A stretch of DNA of 64,000 bases from Streptomyces sp. NRRL F-2664 (lineage in GTDB: Bacteria; Actinomycetota; Actinomycetes; Streptomycetales; Streptomycetaceae). This document shows positions 17,719-25,485 of this stretch, in pieces (the stretch's first letter is position 1; each line of letters begins with the position of its first letter). The position numbers and the translations under genes were made by a program. The notes under the pieces were generated by a model. The model was given only the letters and a program-made list of their open reading frames with translations. It did no database searches and had not been told where the DNA came from. The stretch lies in the NCBI RefSeq assembly GCF_000719345.1, contig NZ_JOFX01000002.1, forward strand, positions 310,001 to 374,000, given 5' to 3'.

Positions 17719-18371
17719 GCACGACCACCTCGGGCCGGTCCGGCAGGAAGATCGTCCTGTGGCGGCACGGCCAGACCTCGTGGAACCTGGAGCGGCGTTT
17801 CCAGGGCTCCACGGACATCGAGCTGACCGAGACGGGCCTGGCGCAGGCGCGGCGCTCCGCACGGCTGCTCGCCTCGCTGAAGCCGGACGCCATCGTCGCG
17901 TCCGACCTGAAGCGTGCCGCGGCCACCGCGGCCGAGCTGGCCGCCGTCACAGGCCTGTCCGTGACGCACACCGACGCGCTGCGCGAGACGTACGCGGGCG
18001 AGTGGCAGGGCCTCACGCACGAGGAGATCGTCGAGAAGTACGGCGAGCAGTACGCGGCGTGGAAGCGCGGCGAGCCGGTGCGCCGCGGCGGCGGTGAGCT
18101 GGAGACCGAGGTCGCCGACCGCGCCGCACCCGTGGTGTTGGACCACTCCGACCGGCTGCCGGCGAACGGCACCCTGGTCGTGGTCAGCCACGGTGGCACG
18201 ATCCGTACGACCATCGGCCGCCTGCTGGGCCTGGAGGCGCACTCCTGGGAGAGCCTGGGCGGGCTCTCCAACTGCTGCTGGTCCGTCCTCGGCGAGGGCG
18301 CGCGCGGCTGGCGCCTGCTGGAGCACAACGCCGGCACGCTGCCGGAACCGGTGCTCGGCGACGACGACTGA
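17715..18371 (+). CDS. Histidine phosphatase (phosphoglycerate mutase-like) with CTG start
   Basis: 218 aa. The phosphatase signature LWRHGQTSWN is near the N-terminus (R17, H18, G19) and the second catalytic histidine is in VVVSHGGT at about residue 158. An in-frame stop at 17706-17708 means the gene must begin after that, and no ATG, GTG or TTG occurs before the RHG motif. The only sensible start is CTG 17715, which overlaps the rsfS stop in the CTGA arrangement. GGTGATC at 17704-17710 matches the extended anti-SD complement at suitable spacing. Substrate unknown; family members remove phosphate from sugars, nucleotides or proteins. Confidence 0.85.
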   Translation: MSTTTSGRSGRKIVLWRHGQTSWNLERRFQGSTDIELTETGLAQARRSARLLASLKPDAIVASDLKRAAATAAELAAVTGLSVTHTDALRETYAGEWQGLTHEEIVEKYGEQYAAWKRGEPVRRGGGELETEVADRAAPVVLDHSDRLPANGTLVVVSHGGTIRTTIGRLLGLEAHSWESLGGLSNCCWSVLGEGARGWRLLEHNAGTLPEPVLGDDD

Positions 18372-18412
18372 GCGAGCTCCCTGCCGCTTCCCGACGGGGC
18401 TGCGACCCGGAT

Positions 18413-18442
18413 TTCACTTTCCGGCTGGTCACAGGCTAGAGT
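18413..18442 (+). promoter_or_regulatory. Promoter of first tRNA-Ala gene
   Basis: TTCACT (18413-18418) and TAGAGT (18437-18442) are 18 bp apart and lie 54 nt before the tRNA. They look like a housekeeping sigma promoter. Confidence 0.55.
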
Positions 18443-18495
18443 TCTTCTTGTTCGCAGCGAAGAACACCGGAGACGGGGGAAGCGCAGCGGAGAGC

Positions 18496-18568
18496 GGGGC
18501 TATAGCTCAGTTGGTAGAGCGCCTGCATGGCATGCAGGAGGTCAGGAGTTCAATTCTCCTTAGCTCCA
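18496..18568 (+). tRNA. tRNA-Ala (anticodon GGC), copy 1
   Basis: 73 nt fold into a standard cloverleaf. The acceptor GGGGCTA pairs with TAGCTCC (one G-T pair), the D-arm contains CTCAGTTGGTAGAG, the anticodon stem is CCTGC/GCAGG with loop ATGGCAT (anticodon GGC), and the T-arm reads AGGAGTTCAATTCTCCT. CCA is not encoded. It is identical to the copy at 19077-19149. Confidence 0.97.
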
Positions 18569-18573
18569 CAATC

Positions 18574-18612
18574 AGGATCCCGTCCCCAAGTGGGGGCGGG
18601 ATCCTTGTTTTT
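18574..18612 (+). terminator. Intrinsic terminator after tRNA-Ala copy 1
   Basis: A 14-bp stem (18574-18587 with 18592-18605, one G-T pair) and 4-nt loop are followed by TGTTTTT. This is a textbook rho-independent terminator 5 nt after the tRNA. Confidence 0.92.
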
Positions 18613-18711
18613 GTACCCTTTGCGTTTGCTGACCTGGCCCGCACCGGCGTGGCAGAATCGGACAGCCGGAGGGGGAGTCGACGGCCCGACGCGGGAGGGA
18701 GTCGCGAACGG

Positions 18712-18945
18712 ATGGGTGCACACCGGCGCCGGTGCGACTGGTGCAACAACGGGACGCCGATCGTGCGGGACATGGACCCGGTCAACCCCGACTACCAGTA
18801 CTGGTGCGAGGAATGCGCGCGGGCGCTGATCATAAAGGGCGACCCGATCGAGACGTACCGCGAGCTGGAAGGGGAGCCGATCTATGGTCGGCTGCTCGAC
18901 GAGCACTGCACGCTCAAGCGCTTCTACCAGTTCGCGAGAGCGTGA
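18712..18945 (+). CDS. Small zinc-ribbon protein (77 aa)
   Basis: 77 aa with two CxxC knuckles, CDWCNNG near residue 9 and WCEEC near residue 33, spaced as in a zinc ribbon. The rest is charged and soluble (DPIETYRELEGEPIYGR). It lies between the two tRNA-Ala genes. The ATG at 18712 has a GGGAGGGAG sequence about 11 nt upstream, a long spacing. The function is unknown; a nucleic-acid or protein-binding role is plausible for such knuckles but not shown. Confidence 0.72.
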   Translation: MGAHRRRCDWCNNGTPIVRDMDPVNPDYQYWCEECARALIIKGDPIETYRELEGEPIYGRLLDEHCTLKRFYQFARA

Positions 18946-18993
18946 CAGATCGTCTCACATCGGACATGGCCCGCGGTTCACGGAAACCGATTT

Positions 18994-19021
18994 TTGGACC
19001 AGGGCCATGACCGTGTAATGT
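18994..19021 (+). promoter_or_regulatory. Promoter of second tRNA-Ala gene
   Basis: TTGGAC (18994-18999) and TAATGT (19016-19021) are 16 bp apart and lie 55 nt before the tRNA. The match to the housekeeping consensus is good, so this tRNA has its own promoter. Confidence 0.6.
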
Positions 19022-19076
19022 TTGGGACGTCGCCGAGGGGAACCGGCAAGGGAAACCGAAGCGGCAAGCAGGGCAA

Positions 19077-19149
19077 GGGGCTATAGCTCAGTTGGTAGAG
19101 CGCCTGCATGGCATGCAGGAGGTCAGGAGTTCAATTCTCCTTAGCTCCA
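19077..19149 (+). tRNA. tRNA-Ala (anticodon GGC), copy 2
   Basis: Base-for-base identical to the tRNA at 18496-18568, with anticodon GGC and no encoded CCA. The flanking sequences differ, so the duplication covers just the mature tRNA region. Confidence 0.97.
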
Positions 19150-19153
19150 CAGT

Positions 19154-19190
19154 GAGAAGCGGGCCACCCGGATCGGGTGGCCCGCTTCTC
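19154..19190 (+). terminator. Terminator after tRNA-Ala copy 2
   Basis: A perfect 17-bp inverted repeat (19154-19170 with 19174-19190) with a 3-nt loop starts 5 nt after the tRNA and is followed by GTTGTG. Confidence 0.9.
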
Positions 19191-19241
19191 GTTGTGCGCC
19201 CACCGGGTGGAACGTCCGAGCGTCGGCGGGGGCCGCTGCGG

Positions 19242-19247
19242 TACCCT
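19242..19247 (+). promoter_or_regulatory. -10 hexamer of the leuS leader transcript
   Basis: TACCCT ends 6 nt before the ATG of the leader peptide, so the leader peptide is probably translated from a leaderless transcript. Confidence 0.5.
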
Positions 19248-19253
19248 GACGCC

Positions 19254-19292
19254 ATGCGTGCCGTACGCCTCCTGCTTACCGAGCCGCGCTGA
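19254..19292 (+). CDS. leuS leader peptide MRAVRLLLTEPR
   Basis: A 12-codon ORF with three adjacent leucine codons (CTC CTG CTT at 19269-19277), followed by a TGA and, 41 nt later, a hairpin with six T residues. This is the architecture of ribosome-mediated attenuation: when charged tRNA-Leu is scarce the ribosome stalls at the Leu run and the terminator does not form, so leuS is transcribed. That mechanism is known for amino-acid genes; its action here is inferred from layout. Confidence 0.8.
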   Translation: MRAVRLLLTEPR

Positions 19293-19356
19293 TCAGTACC
19301 GACCTTCGAAACGGTCGGCCTCGGCGCGGCGCCCCCTCCTGTGCGAGGGGTTTTTT
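19283..19356 (+). promoter_or_regulatory. leuS attenuator (alternative stems and terminator)
   Basis: The terminator is CCCCTC (19333-19338) paired with GAGGGG (19345-19350) and followed by six T (19351-19356). Upstream, CCGACC/GGTCGG (19299-19304 with 19313-19318) forms one stem. GCCGCGC inside the leader ORF (19283-19289) can pair with GCGCGGC (19324-19330). The last pairing spans the end of the leader peptide, so its formation would depend on ribosome position. Which stems exclude which needs structure probing. Confidence 0.75.
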
Positions 19357-19406
19357 CGTTTGGGCAGGCAGAGACGGCAGAGACGATCGATGGAGCTTCA
19401 GAAATC

Positions 19407-22271
19407 ATGAGCGAGACGAACACCCCGGCCCCCGAGGCGGCCGAGGCGCACCGTTACACGGCTGCCATGGCCGCCGCCATCGAGGCACGCTGGCAGGACG
19501 TATGGGACGCGCAGGGCACCTACGAGGCCCCGAACCCGACCGGTGACCTGGCCGGGGACCCCGCGGTCGTCGCGCGGCCCAAGAAGTTCATCATGGACAT
19601 GTTCCCGTACCCGTCCGGCGCGGGCCTGCACGTCGGCCACCCGCTCGGCTACATCGCCACCGACGTCTACGCCCGCCACCAGCGGATGACCGGGCACAAC
19701 GTCCTGCACACCCTGGGATTCGACGCCTTCGGCCTGCCGGCCGAGCAGTACGCCGTGCAGACCGGCACGCACCCGCGCGTGTCCACCGAGGCGAACATCG
19801 AGAACATGAAGGTCCAGCTGCGCCGACTGGGCCTGGGCCACGACAAGCGCCGCTCCTTCGCCACGATCGACCCGGACTACTACAAGTGGACCCAGTGGAT
19901 CTTCCTGCAGATCTACAACTCCTGGTACGACGCCGACGCGAAGAAGGCCCGGCCGATCGCCGAGCTGGTCGCCGCATTCGAGGACGGCTCGCGTGAGGTT
20001 CCGGGCGGCCGCGCCTGGGCGGAGCTGACCGCCGCCGAGCGGGCCGACGTACTGAACGGCTTCCGGCTGGCGTACTCCTCCGACGCGCCCGTCAACTGGT
20101 GCCCCGGGCTGGGCACCGTCCTGGCCAACGAGGAGGTCACCGCCGACGGCCGCTCCGAGCGCGGCAACTTCCCGGTTTTCAAGTCCAAGCTGAGCCAGTG
20201 GAACATGCGGATCACCGCCTACGCGGACCGGCTGCTGGACGACCTGGACGCGCTGGACTGGCCGGAAGCCATCAAGCTGCAGCAGCGCAACTGGATCGGC
20301 CGCAGCGAGGGCGCGCGCGTCGACTTCGCACTGGGCGACGAGGCCGTCACCGTCTTCACCACCCGCCCCGACACCCTGTTCGGCGCCACCTACATGGTGC
20401 TGGCGCCCGAGCACCCGCTGGTCGAGAAGTTCCTCCCGGCCGCCTGGCCCGAGGGCACCCACGACGTGTGGACGGGTGGGCACGCCACGCCGGCCGAGGC
20501 CGTCACCGCCTACCGCAAGCAGGCCGCCTCGAAGTCGGACGTGGAACGCCAGGCCGAGGCCAAGGACAAGACCGGCGTCTTCACCGGCGAGTACGCGATC
20601 AACCCGGTCAGCGGGGAGAAGGTCCCCGTCTTCATCGCCGACTACGTCCTGATGGGCTACGGCACCGGCGCGATCATGGCCGTTCCGGCGCACGACAGCC
20701 GGGACTTCGAGTTCGCGCGCGCCTTCGAGCTGCCGATGCGCTGCGTCGTGCAGCCCACCGACGGCCGCGGCACCGACCCGGCCGAGTGGGACGACGCCTT
20801 CGTCTCCTACGACGCGACGCTGGTCAACTCCACCGGCGAGGGCATCTCCCTGGACGGCCTGGGCGTCGTCGAGGCGAAGGCCGCGATCACCGCGTGGCTG
20901 ACCGAGCGCGGCATCGGCGAGGGCACGGTCAACTTCCGCCTGCGCGACTGGCTGTTCAGCCGCCAGCGGTACTGGGGCGAGCCCTTCCCGATCGTCTACG
21001 ACGAGGACGGCGTCGCGCACCCGCTGCCCGAGTCGATGCTGCCGCTGGAGCTGCCTGAGGTCGAGGACTACTCGCCGCGCACCTTCGAACCGGACGACGC
21101 GGACTCCCAGCCGGAGACCCCGCTGTCGCGCAAGGCCGACTGGGTCAACGTCCCGCTGGACCTGGGCGACGGCGTGAAGTCCTACCGGCGCGAGACCAAC
21201 ACCATGCCCAACTGGGCCGGTTCCTGCTGGTACGAGCTGCGCTACCTGGACCCGCACAACGCCTCCGCGCTGGTCGACCCGGAGATCGAGCAGTACTGGA
21301 TGGGCCCCCGCGAGGGCGCTCCGCACGGCGGTGTCGACCTGTACGTGGGCGGCGCCGAGCACGCCGTGCTGCACCTGCTGTACGCCCGTTTCTGGTCCAA
21401 GGTGCTGTTCGACCTGGGCCACGTGTCGTCGGCGGAGCCGTTCCACAAGCTGTTCAACCAGGGCATGATCCAGGCGTACGCCTACACCGACGAGCGCGGT
21501 GTGTACGTCCCGGCGGCCGAGGTCGAGGAGCGCGACGGCGCGTACTTCCACCAGGGCAAGCAGGTGAAGCGCGAGCACGGCAAGATGGGCAAGTCCCTGA
21601 AGAACGCCGTCACGCCCGACGAGATCTGCGAGGAGTACGGCGCCGACACCCTGCGCCTGTACGAGATGGCGATGGGCCCGCTGGACGTCTCGCGCCCCTG
21701 GGACACCCGCGCCGTCGTCGGCCAGTACCGTCTGCTGCAGCGCCTGTGGCGCAACATCGTGGACGAGGAGACCGGCGCGGTGACGGTCGTCGACGCCGAG
21801 CCCGGCGAGGACACGCTGCGCGCCCTGCACAAGGCGATCGACGGGGCCGGCGCCGACATGGCCGGGCTGCGGTTCAACACCGCCATCGCCAAGATCACCG
21901 AGCTGAACAACGCGCTGACGAAGGCGGGCCGCCCGCTGGAGCGCTCGGTCGCCGAGCGGCTGGTCCTGCTGGTCGCCCCGCTGGCCCCGCACATCGCGGA
22001 GGAGCTGTGGCACCGGCTGGGCCACAGCGACTCGGTGGTCCACCAGGACTTCCCGGTCGCGGACCCCGCGTACGTGGTCGACGAGTCGGTGACCTGCGTC
22101 GTCCAGATCAAGGGCAAGGTCAAGGCGCGCCTGGAGGTGCCGCCGACGATCTCCGAGGGCGACCTGGAGCAGCTGGCGCTGGGCGACGAGGCGGTCGTGG
22201 CGGCGCTGGGCGGCGCCGAGATCCGCAAGGTGATCGTGCGCGCGCCGAAGCTCGTGAACATCGTCGTCTGA
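19407..22271 (+). CDS. leuS: Leucyl-tRNA synthetase
   Basis: 954 aa class I synthetase that charges tRNA-Leu. The HIGH-type motif appears in [16 protein letters not shown] (residues about 69-84) and the KMSKS motif as KMGKS near residue 728. The CP1 editing domain lies between about 240 and 430 ([19 protein letters not shown]). The C-terminal anticodon-binding and tail regions are complete. It is longer than E. coli LeuS mainly through N-terminal and inserted segments usual in actinobacteria. ATG 19407 lies 50 nt after the attenuator T-run; only a weak GGAGC precedes it at 10 nt. Confidence 0.96.
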   Translation: MSETNTPAPEAAEAHRYTAAMAAAIEARWQDVWDAQGTYEAPNPTGDLAGDPAVVARPKKFIMDMFPYPSGAGLHVGHPLGYIATDVYARHQRMTGHNVLHTLGFDAFGLPAEQYAVQTGTHPRVSTEANIENMKVQLRRLGLGHDKRRSFATIDPDYYKWTQWIFLQIYNSWYDADAKKARPIAELVAAFEDGSREVPGGRAWAELTAAERADVLNGFRLAYSSDAPVNWCPGLGTVLANEEVTADGRSERGNFPVFKSKLSQWNMRITAYADRLLDDLDALDWPEAIKLQQRNWIGRSEGARVDFALGDEAVTVFTTRPDTLFGATYMVLAPEHPLVEKFLPAAWPEGTHDVWTGGHATPAEAVTAYRKQAASKSDVERQAEAKDKTGVFTGEYAINPVSGEKVPVFIADYVLMGYGTGAIMAVPAHDSRDFEFARAFELPMRCVVQPTDGRGTDPAEWDDAFVSYDATLVNSTGEGISLDGLGVVEAKAAITAWLTERGIGEGTVNFRLRDWLFSRQRYWGEPFPIVYDEDGVAHPLPESMLPLELPEVEDYSPRTFEPDDADSQPETPLSRKADWVNVPLDLGDGVKSYRRETNTMPNWAGSCWYELRYLDPHNASALVDPEIEQYWMGPREGAPHGGVDLYVGGAEHAVLHLLYARFWSKVLFDLGHVSSAEPFHKLFNQGMIQAYAYTDERGVYVPAAEVEERDGAYFHQGKQVKREHGKMGKSLKNAVTPDEICEEYGADTLRLYEMAMGPLDVSRPWDTRAVVGQYRLLQRLWRNIVDEETGAVTVVDAEPGEDTLRALHKAIDGAGADMAGLRFNTAIAKITELNNALTKAGRPLERSVAERLVLLVAPLAPHIAEELWHRLGHSDSVVHQDFPVADPAYVVDESVTCVVQIKGKVKARLEVPPTISEGDLEQLALGDEAVVAALGGAEIRKVIVRAPKLVNIVV

Positions 22272-22307
22272 GGGCCCGCCCCGCGCATAGGGGGGATCCC
22301 GTACGGG

Positions 22308-22340
22308 CAGGTTGGGGGTTCGATTGGAACCCCTGGCCTG
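22308..22340 (+). terminator. Hairpin after leuS
   Basis: GGGGTTC (22315-22321) pairs with GAACCCC (22327-22333), extended by an outer CAGG/CCTG pair after a short internal loop. It lies 37 nt after the leuS stop. There is no clear T-run. Confidence 0.5.
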
Positions 22341-22394
22341 CCTGTGGCGTTTACGGTGGAGGGGAAGAGCCGACGCCTGGGGAAAGGGGCCGTC

Positions 22395-23168
22395 ATGGAG
22401 GCCGCGTTGATCATCTTCGCGCTGATGTTGCTGACCTTGGTCGGCCTCGGCGCGTACCTCACGGTCAAGGCGGTGGGCGCGGCCAAGCGGGGTGTGGAGC
22501 GCACCGTCGTGCAGGCGCGGCGCACGGTGGAGGACACCACGCTGCGGGCCAAGAGCTTCGGCCAGGTCGGAGTGGTGGGCGCGCTGGCGCAGCTGCGGCT
22601 GGACCTGAGGACGTCGATGCGCGCCACCCAGCAGGCACTGGCCGAGGGGGCCCGGGCGGATGCATCGCTGCGGGAGTCCCTCGGGCTGTTCGAGCGGCTG
22701 AGCGCGCACGGTCACGAGCTCGACGGGGAGCTGAAGCGGCTGGAGCAGGAGCCGGACCGGCGGCGGACCGCCGAGCTGCTGCCGGACCTGCGGGAGCGCG
22801 CGAGCAGGATCATCCAGGCGGCGGACTCCCTTCGGTGGGCCGCCCGCGACCGGGCCCGCCGCTTCGCGGAGGACGAGCTGTCCCTGCTGTCGGAGCAGAT
22901 CGAGATGGAATCGGGCGCGCTGCGCGACTGGTCGCGCGAACCGGTGGACGACCTGGCGGCGGCGGCCGCGGAGTGGGACGCCACCCACTCCGCGCCGCCC
23001 CAGCCGCAGTCCCAGCCGCAGTCCCAGCCGCAGTCCCAGCCGCAGTCCCAGCCGCAGTCCCAGCCGCAGTCCCGGTCCGCGACGCCCCCGCCGGCAGCCC
23101 TGAACCCGCCCACCCCGACGGTCCAGTACCCCTGGCAGAAGACCCCCCGTCCGGAAAGCGCGGGCTGA
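22395..23168 (+). CDS. Membrane-anchored coiled-coil-like protein with PQSQ repeat tail
   Basis: 257 aa. An N-terminal membrane helix (ALIIFALMLLTLVGLGAYLTV) is followed by about 190 residues rich in Arg, Glu, Leu and Ala, predicted as long helices. The C-terminus carries six tandem PQSQ units, then a Pro-rich end. ATG 22395 has AAGGGG 5 nt upstream; an in-frame GTG at 22344 would add 17 residues but lacks an SD. I recall similar proteins in Streptomyces of unknown function. The helical body suggests a scaffold at the membrane; that is inference. Confidence 0.72.
   Translation: MEAALIIFALMLLTLVGLGAYLTVKAVGAAKRGVERTVVQARRTVEDTTLRAKSFGQVGVVGALAQLRLDLRTSMRATQQALAEGARADASLRESLGLFERLSAHGHELDGELKRLEQEPDRRRTAELLPDLRERASRIIQAADSLRWAARDRARRFAEDELSLLSEQIEMESGALRDWSREPVDDLAAAAAEWDATHSAPPQPQSQPQSQPQSQPQSQPQSQPQSRSATPPPAALNPPTPTVQYPWQKTPRPESAG
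23001..23072 (+). repeat. Six tandem 12-bp repeats encoding Gln-Pro-Gln-Ser
   Basis: Six exact copies of CAGCCGCAGTCC run head to tail within the coding sequence and keep the frame. Exact identity at DNA level points to recent expansion, so copy number may vary between strains. Confidence 0.95.
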
Positions 23169-23470
23169 GTGTCGGGCTCGGGGTGAGCCGGAAGGGGTTC
23201 CAGGGGCGGAGCCCCAGGGGCTTCGGGGCATGACCCGGGGGCGGGGTCTCGGGGCGGAACACCGAGCCTCGGGCAGGGACGGGGTTGCGGAAGGCTCAGC
23301 AGAGCCCCCGCCGCGGAGGCGCCAGGTGGGGAAGGCCCCGCGCGGCCTCCGCCGTGGAGGTGCCGGGCCGGCCCTGCCGACGCCCCGGCCGAAGCCGACA
23401 CGGCGCCATCGCGCACCTTCGCAGGGGCCCCGGCTGCGCCCCCGCCCCGCCGAGCGGTAACCTCCGCCTC
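23169..23470. other. 302-bp intergenic region, GC-rich imperfect palindromes
   Basis: No ORF with coding character is seen. The stretch holds several short G/C inverted repeats, including CAGGGGCGGAGCCCC near 23200, which resembles common Streptomyces intergenic repeats. A -10-like TAACCT at 23458-23463 lies 7 nt before the degV ATG and suggests leaderless transcription of that gene. Confidence 0.5.
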
Positions 23471-24316
23471 ATGTCCCGCCATGTCGCCATCGTCACCGAT
23501 TCCACGGCCTACCTGCCCCGACCGGCCATGGCGCGGCACGGGATCACCGCCGTCCCGCTCACCGTGGTGCTCGGCGGCGAGGCCCTGGAGGAGGGCACCG
23601 AGATCTCGGCGCGCAGTCTGGCCCAGGCCCTGCAGAAGCGCCGTTCGGTGACCACCTCCCGCCCCAGCCCGGAGGAGTTCGTACGGGCCTACCGGGCCGC
23701 CGCGGACGCCGGGGCGAGCGGCATCGTCAGCCTGCACCTGTCCGCCGAGTTCTCCGGGACGTACGACGCGGCCGTCGTGGCCGCCAGGACCGCGCCCGTT
23801 CCGGTACGCGTCGTGGACACCGGCATGGTGGCGATGGCCCTCGGGTTCTGCGCGCTCGCCGCGGCCGAGGCCGCCGAAGCGGGCGGCTCCGTGGACGAGG
23901 CCGTGGCGGCCGCCGAGAAGCGGGCCGCGGACATGTCCGCCTACTTCTACGTCGACACCCTGGACTACCTGCGCCGCGGCGGCCGCATCGGGGCCGCGCA
24001 GGCCCTGCTCGGCTCGGCCCTGGCGGTGAAGCCGCTGCTGACCCTGGACGGCGGGCGGATCGAGATGCTGGAGAAGGTGCGTACGGCCTCCAAGGCCATC
24101 GCCCGCCTGGAGGAGCTGGCCGTCGAGCGCGCCGGCTCCGCCGGTGTGGACGTGGCGGTGCATCACCTGGCGGCGCCGGAGCGGGCGGAGAAGCTCGCCC
24201 AGCGGCTCCGCGAGCGGATTCCCGGACTGGTCGAGCTGCATGTCAGCGAGGTGGGAGCGGTGATCGGCGCACACACCGGACCGGGACTCCTGGCGGCGGT
24301 CGTCTCGCCGCGCTGA
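23471..24316 (+). CDS. DegV family fatty-acid-binding protein
   Basis: 281 aa. DegV proteins bind a long-chain fatty acid between two domains and, in Gram-positives, act as the binding partner (FakB) of fatty acid kinase. The N-terminal VTDSTAYLP, the middle SLHLSAEFSGTYDAA and the C-terminal IGAHTGPG motif are diagnostic. No FakA gene is visible nearby. No SD precedes ATG 23471; a TAACCT hexamer 7 nt upstream suggests a leaderless message. The length is typical. Confidence 0.9.
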   Translation: MSRHVAIVTDSTAYLPRPAMARHGITAVPLTVVLGGEALEEGTEISARSLAQALQKRRSVTTSRPSPEEFVRAYRAAADAGASGIVSLHLSAEFSGTYDAAVVAARTAPVPVRVVDTGMVAMALGFCALAAAEAAEAGGSVDEAVAAAEKRAADMSAYFYVDTLDYLRRGGRIGAAQALLGSALAVKPLLTLDGGRIEMLEKVRTASKAIARLEELAVERAGSAGVDVAVHHLAAPERAEKLAQRLRERIPGLVELHVSEVGAVIGAHTGPGLLAAVVSPR

Positions 24317-24402
24317 TCACCGGAAGGAGTGGCCCGGTTATCCACAACGGGGCTGCTGTCCACCGGAATTGATGGCTCCGAACGGCGGTCGGGAGCTGCC
24401 CC

Positions 24403-24408
24403 TACGGT
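24403..24408 (+). promoter_or_regulatory. -10 hexamer before comEA
   Basis: TACGGT ends 6 nt before ATG 24415, which has no SD. It matches the leaderless pattern seen repeatedly in the window. Confidence 0.4.
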
Positions 24409-24414
24409 CGTGGC

Positions 24415-25485
24415 ATGACTCTTCGAACGCGTACTCCGTATCCGTCGGGCGCCACCAGCGGCCCGGGCCGTTCCCGTCTCTCCGACGGCCGTCTGCGGCA
24501 CGGGCGTGTCCGCGGCAGGCGCCGCCACGCCCTCCGGGCCGCGCCTGCGGACCCGTCCCCGGGTCCGCGGCCGAGCCCACCGCCCGACGTGTCTCCACAC
24601 CCCGGACCCGGCCTGCGCCCTGGGCCCAGTGCCGGCCGGAGTCCCACTTCCACTTCCACTTCCGGTCCGATTCCGGACGCGGTGCGCCGACGGGCCGAAG
24701 CCCTGTTCGGGGGCGGCAGCCCGCAGCAGCCGCCCACGCCGGCCGCGGAGGACCCTCCTGCACCGTCGGGGGAGCCGGCCGTCCTGCTGCCCGGCACGGT
24801 GCGAAGGCTGGCCGTGCGGGAGCGGCTTCCGGTGTGGCTGCAGGCCCGTTGCGCGGTGGAGCCGCGGACGGTGGCCGCGGTCGGTGTGGTGCTCGTCGTC
24901 GCCGTCGGTTTCGCCGGACAGCAGTACTGGTCGGCCCGGCCGCGTGAGGTGACGGCCCCCGCACCGGTCGCGCCGGCGGTCCTGCCGGCGAGCGCCACGG
25001 CCTCCCCCGGGGCACCGCCCGCGGCCGGCGGTGGTGCGGGATCCGGGCCCGCCGCAATCGTCGTCGACATCGGCGGCAAGGTCCGGGATCCGGGGGTCCG
25101 CCGGCTGCCCGCCGGGTCCCGGGTCGAGGACGCGCTGGCAGCTGCCGGAGGAGTGCGCCCGGGTACGGACACCACCGGGCTGAACCGGGCCCGGGTACTG
25201 GTGGACGGCGAACAGGTGCTGGTGGGCGTGGCCGCGACGGCCCAGCCGCCGCCGGCAGGTGCCGCGGGCGGGCCGCGCTCAGGGCCCGCCGCCGGGCCGC
25301 TCAGTCTGGGCTCGGCCACCGTCGAGCAACTGGACGGCCTGCCGGGAGTGGGGCCGGTACTGGCCCAGCACATCGTCGATTTCCGCACCGCCCGCGGCGG
25401 CTTCCGCTCGGTGGAGGAGCTCCGCCAGGTCGACGGAATCGGCGAACGGCGCTTCGCCGACCTGCGCACGCTGGTGCGGCCGTGA
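24415..25485 (+). CDS. ComEA-like helix-hairpin-helix DNA-binding protein
   Basis: 356 aa. A long Pro/Arg/Ser-rich cytoplasmic region (1-155) precedes one membrane helix (VAAVGVVLVVAVGFAGQQYW, about 160-180). An SLBB domain (VVDIGGKVRDPGVRRLPAGSRV) follows, then a C-terminal double helix-hairpin-helix (LDGLPGVGPVLAQHIVDFR, VDGIGERRFADL). In competent bacteria ComEA binds DNA outside the membrane and passes it to ComEC. Its stop overlaps the comEC start (GTGA). Natural competence is not established in Streptomyces, so the role may be different. Confidence 0.88.
   Translation: MTLRTRTPYPSGATSGPGRSRLSDGRLRHGRVRGRRRHALRAAPADPSPGPRPSPPPDVSPHPGPGLRPGPSAGRSPTSTSTSGPIPDAVRRRAEALFGGGSPQQPPTPAAEDPPAPSGEPAVLLPGTVRRLAVRERLPVWLQARCAVEPRTVAAVGVVLVVAVGFAGQQYWSARPREVTAPAPVAPAVLPASATASPGAPPAAGGGAGSGPAAIVVDIGGKVRDPGVRRLPAGSRVEDALAAAGGVRPGTDTTGLNRARVLVDGEQVLVGVAATAQPPPAGAAGGPRSGPAAGPLSLGSATVEQLDGLPGVGPVLAQHIVDFRTARGGFRSVEELRQVDGIGERRFADLRTLVRP

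Noticed and set aside
19149..19406. T-box riboswitch upstream of leuS
   Set aside because: No T-box core sequence or specifier loop is visible, whereas a Leu-rich leader ORF and terminator are.
23001..23072. CRISPR-like array
   Set aside because: The repeats are contiguous 12-bp coding units without spacers.
19398..23231. 1277-codon minus-strand frame opposite leuS
   Set aside because: It lies antisense to leuS and its tail gene, shows no domain and has shadow composition (runs of Arg, Gly, Leu).
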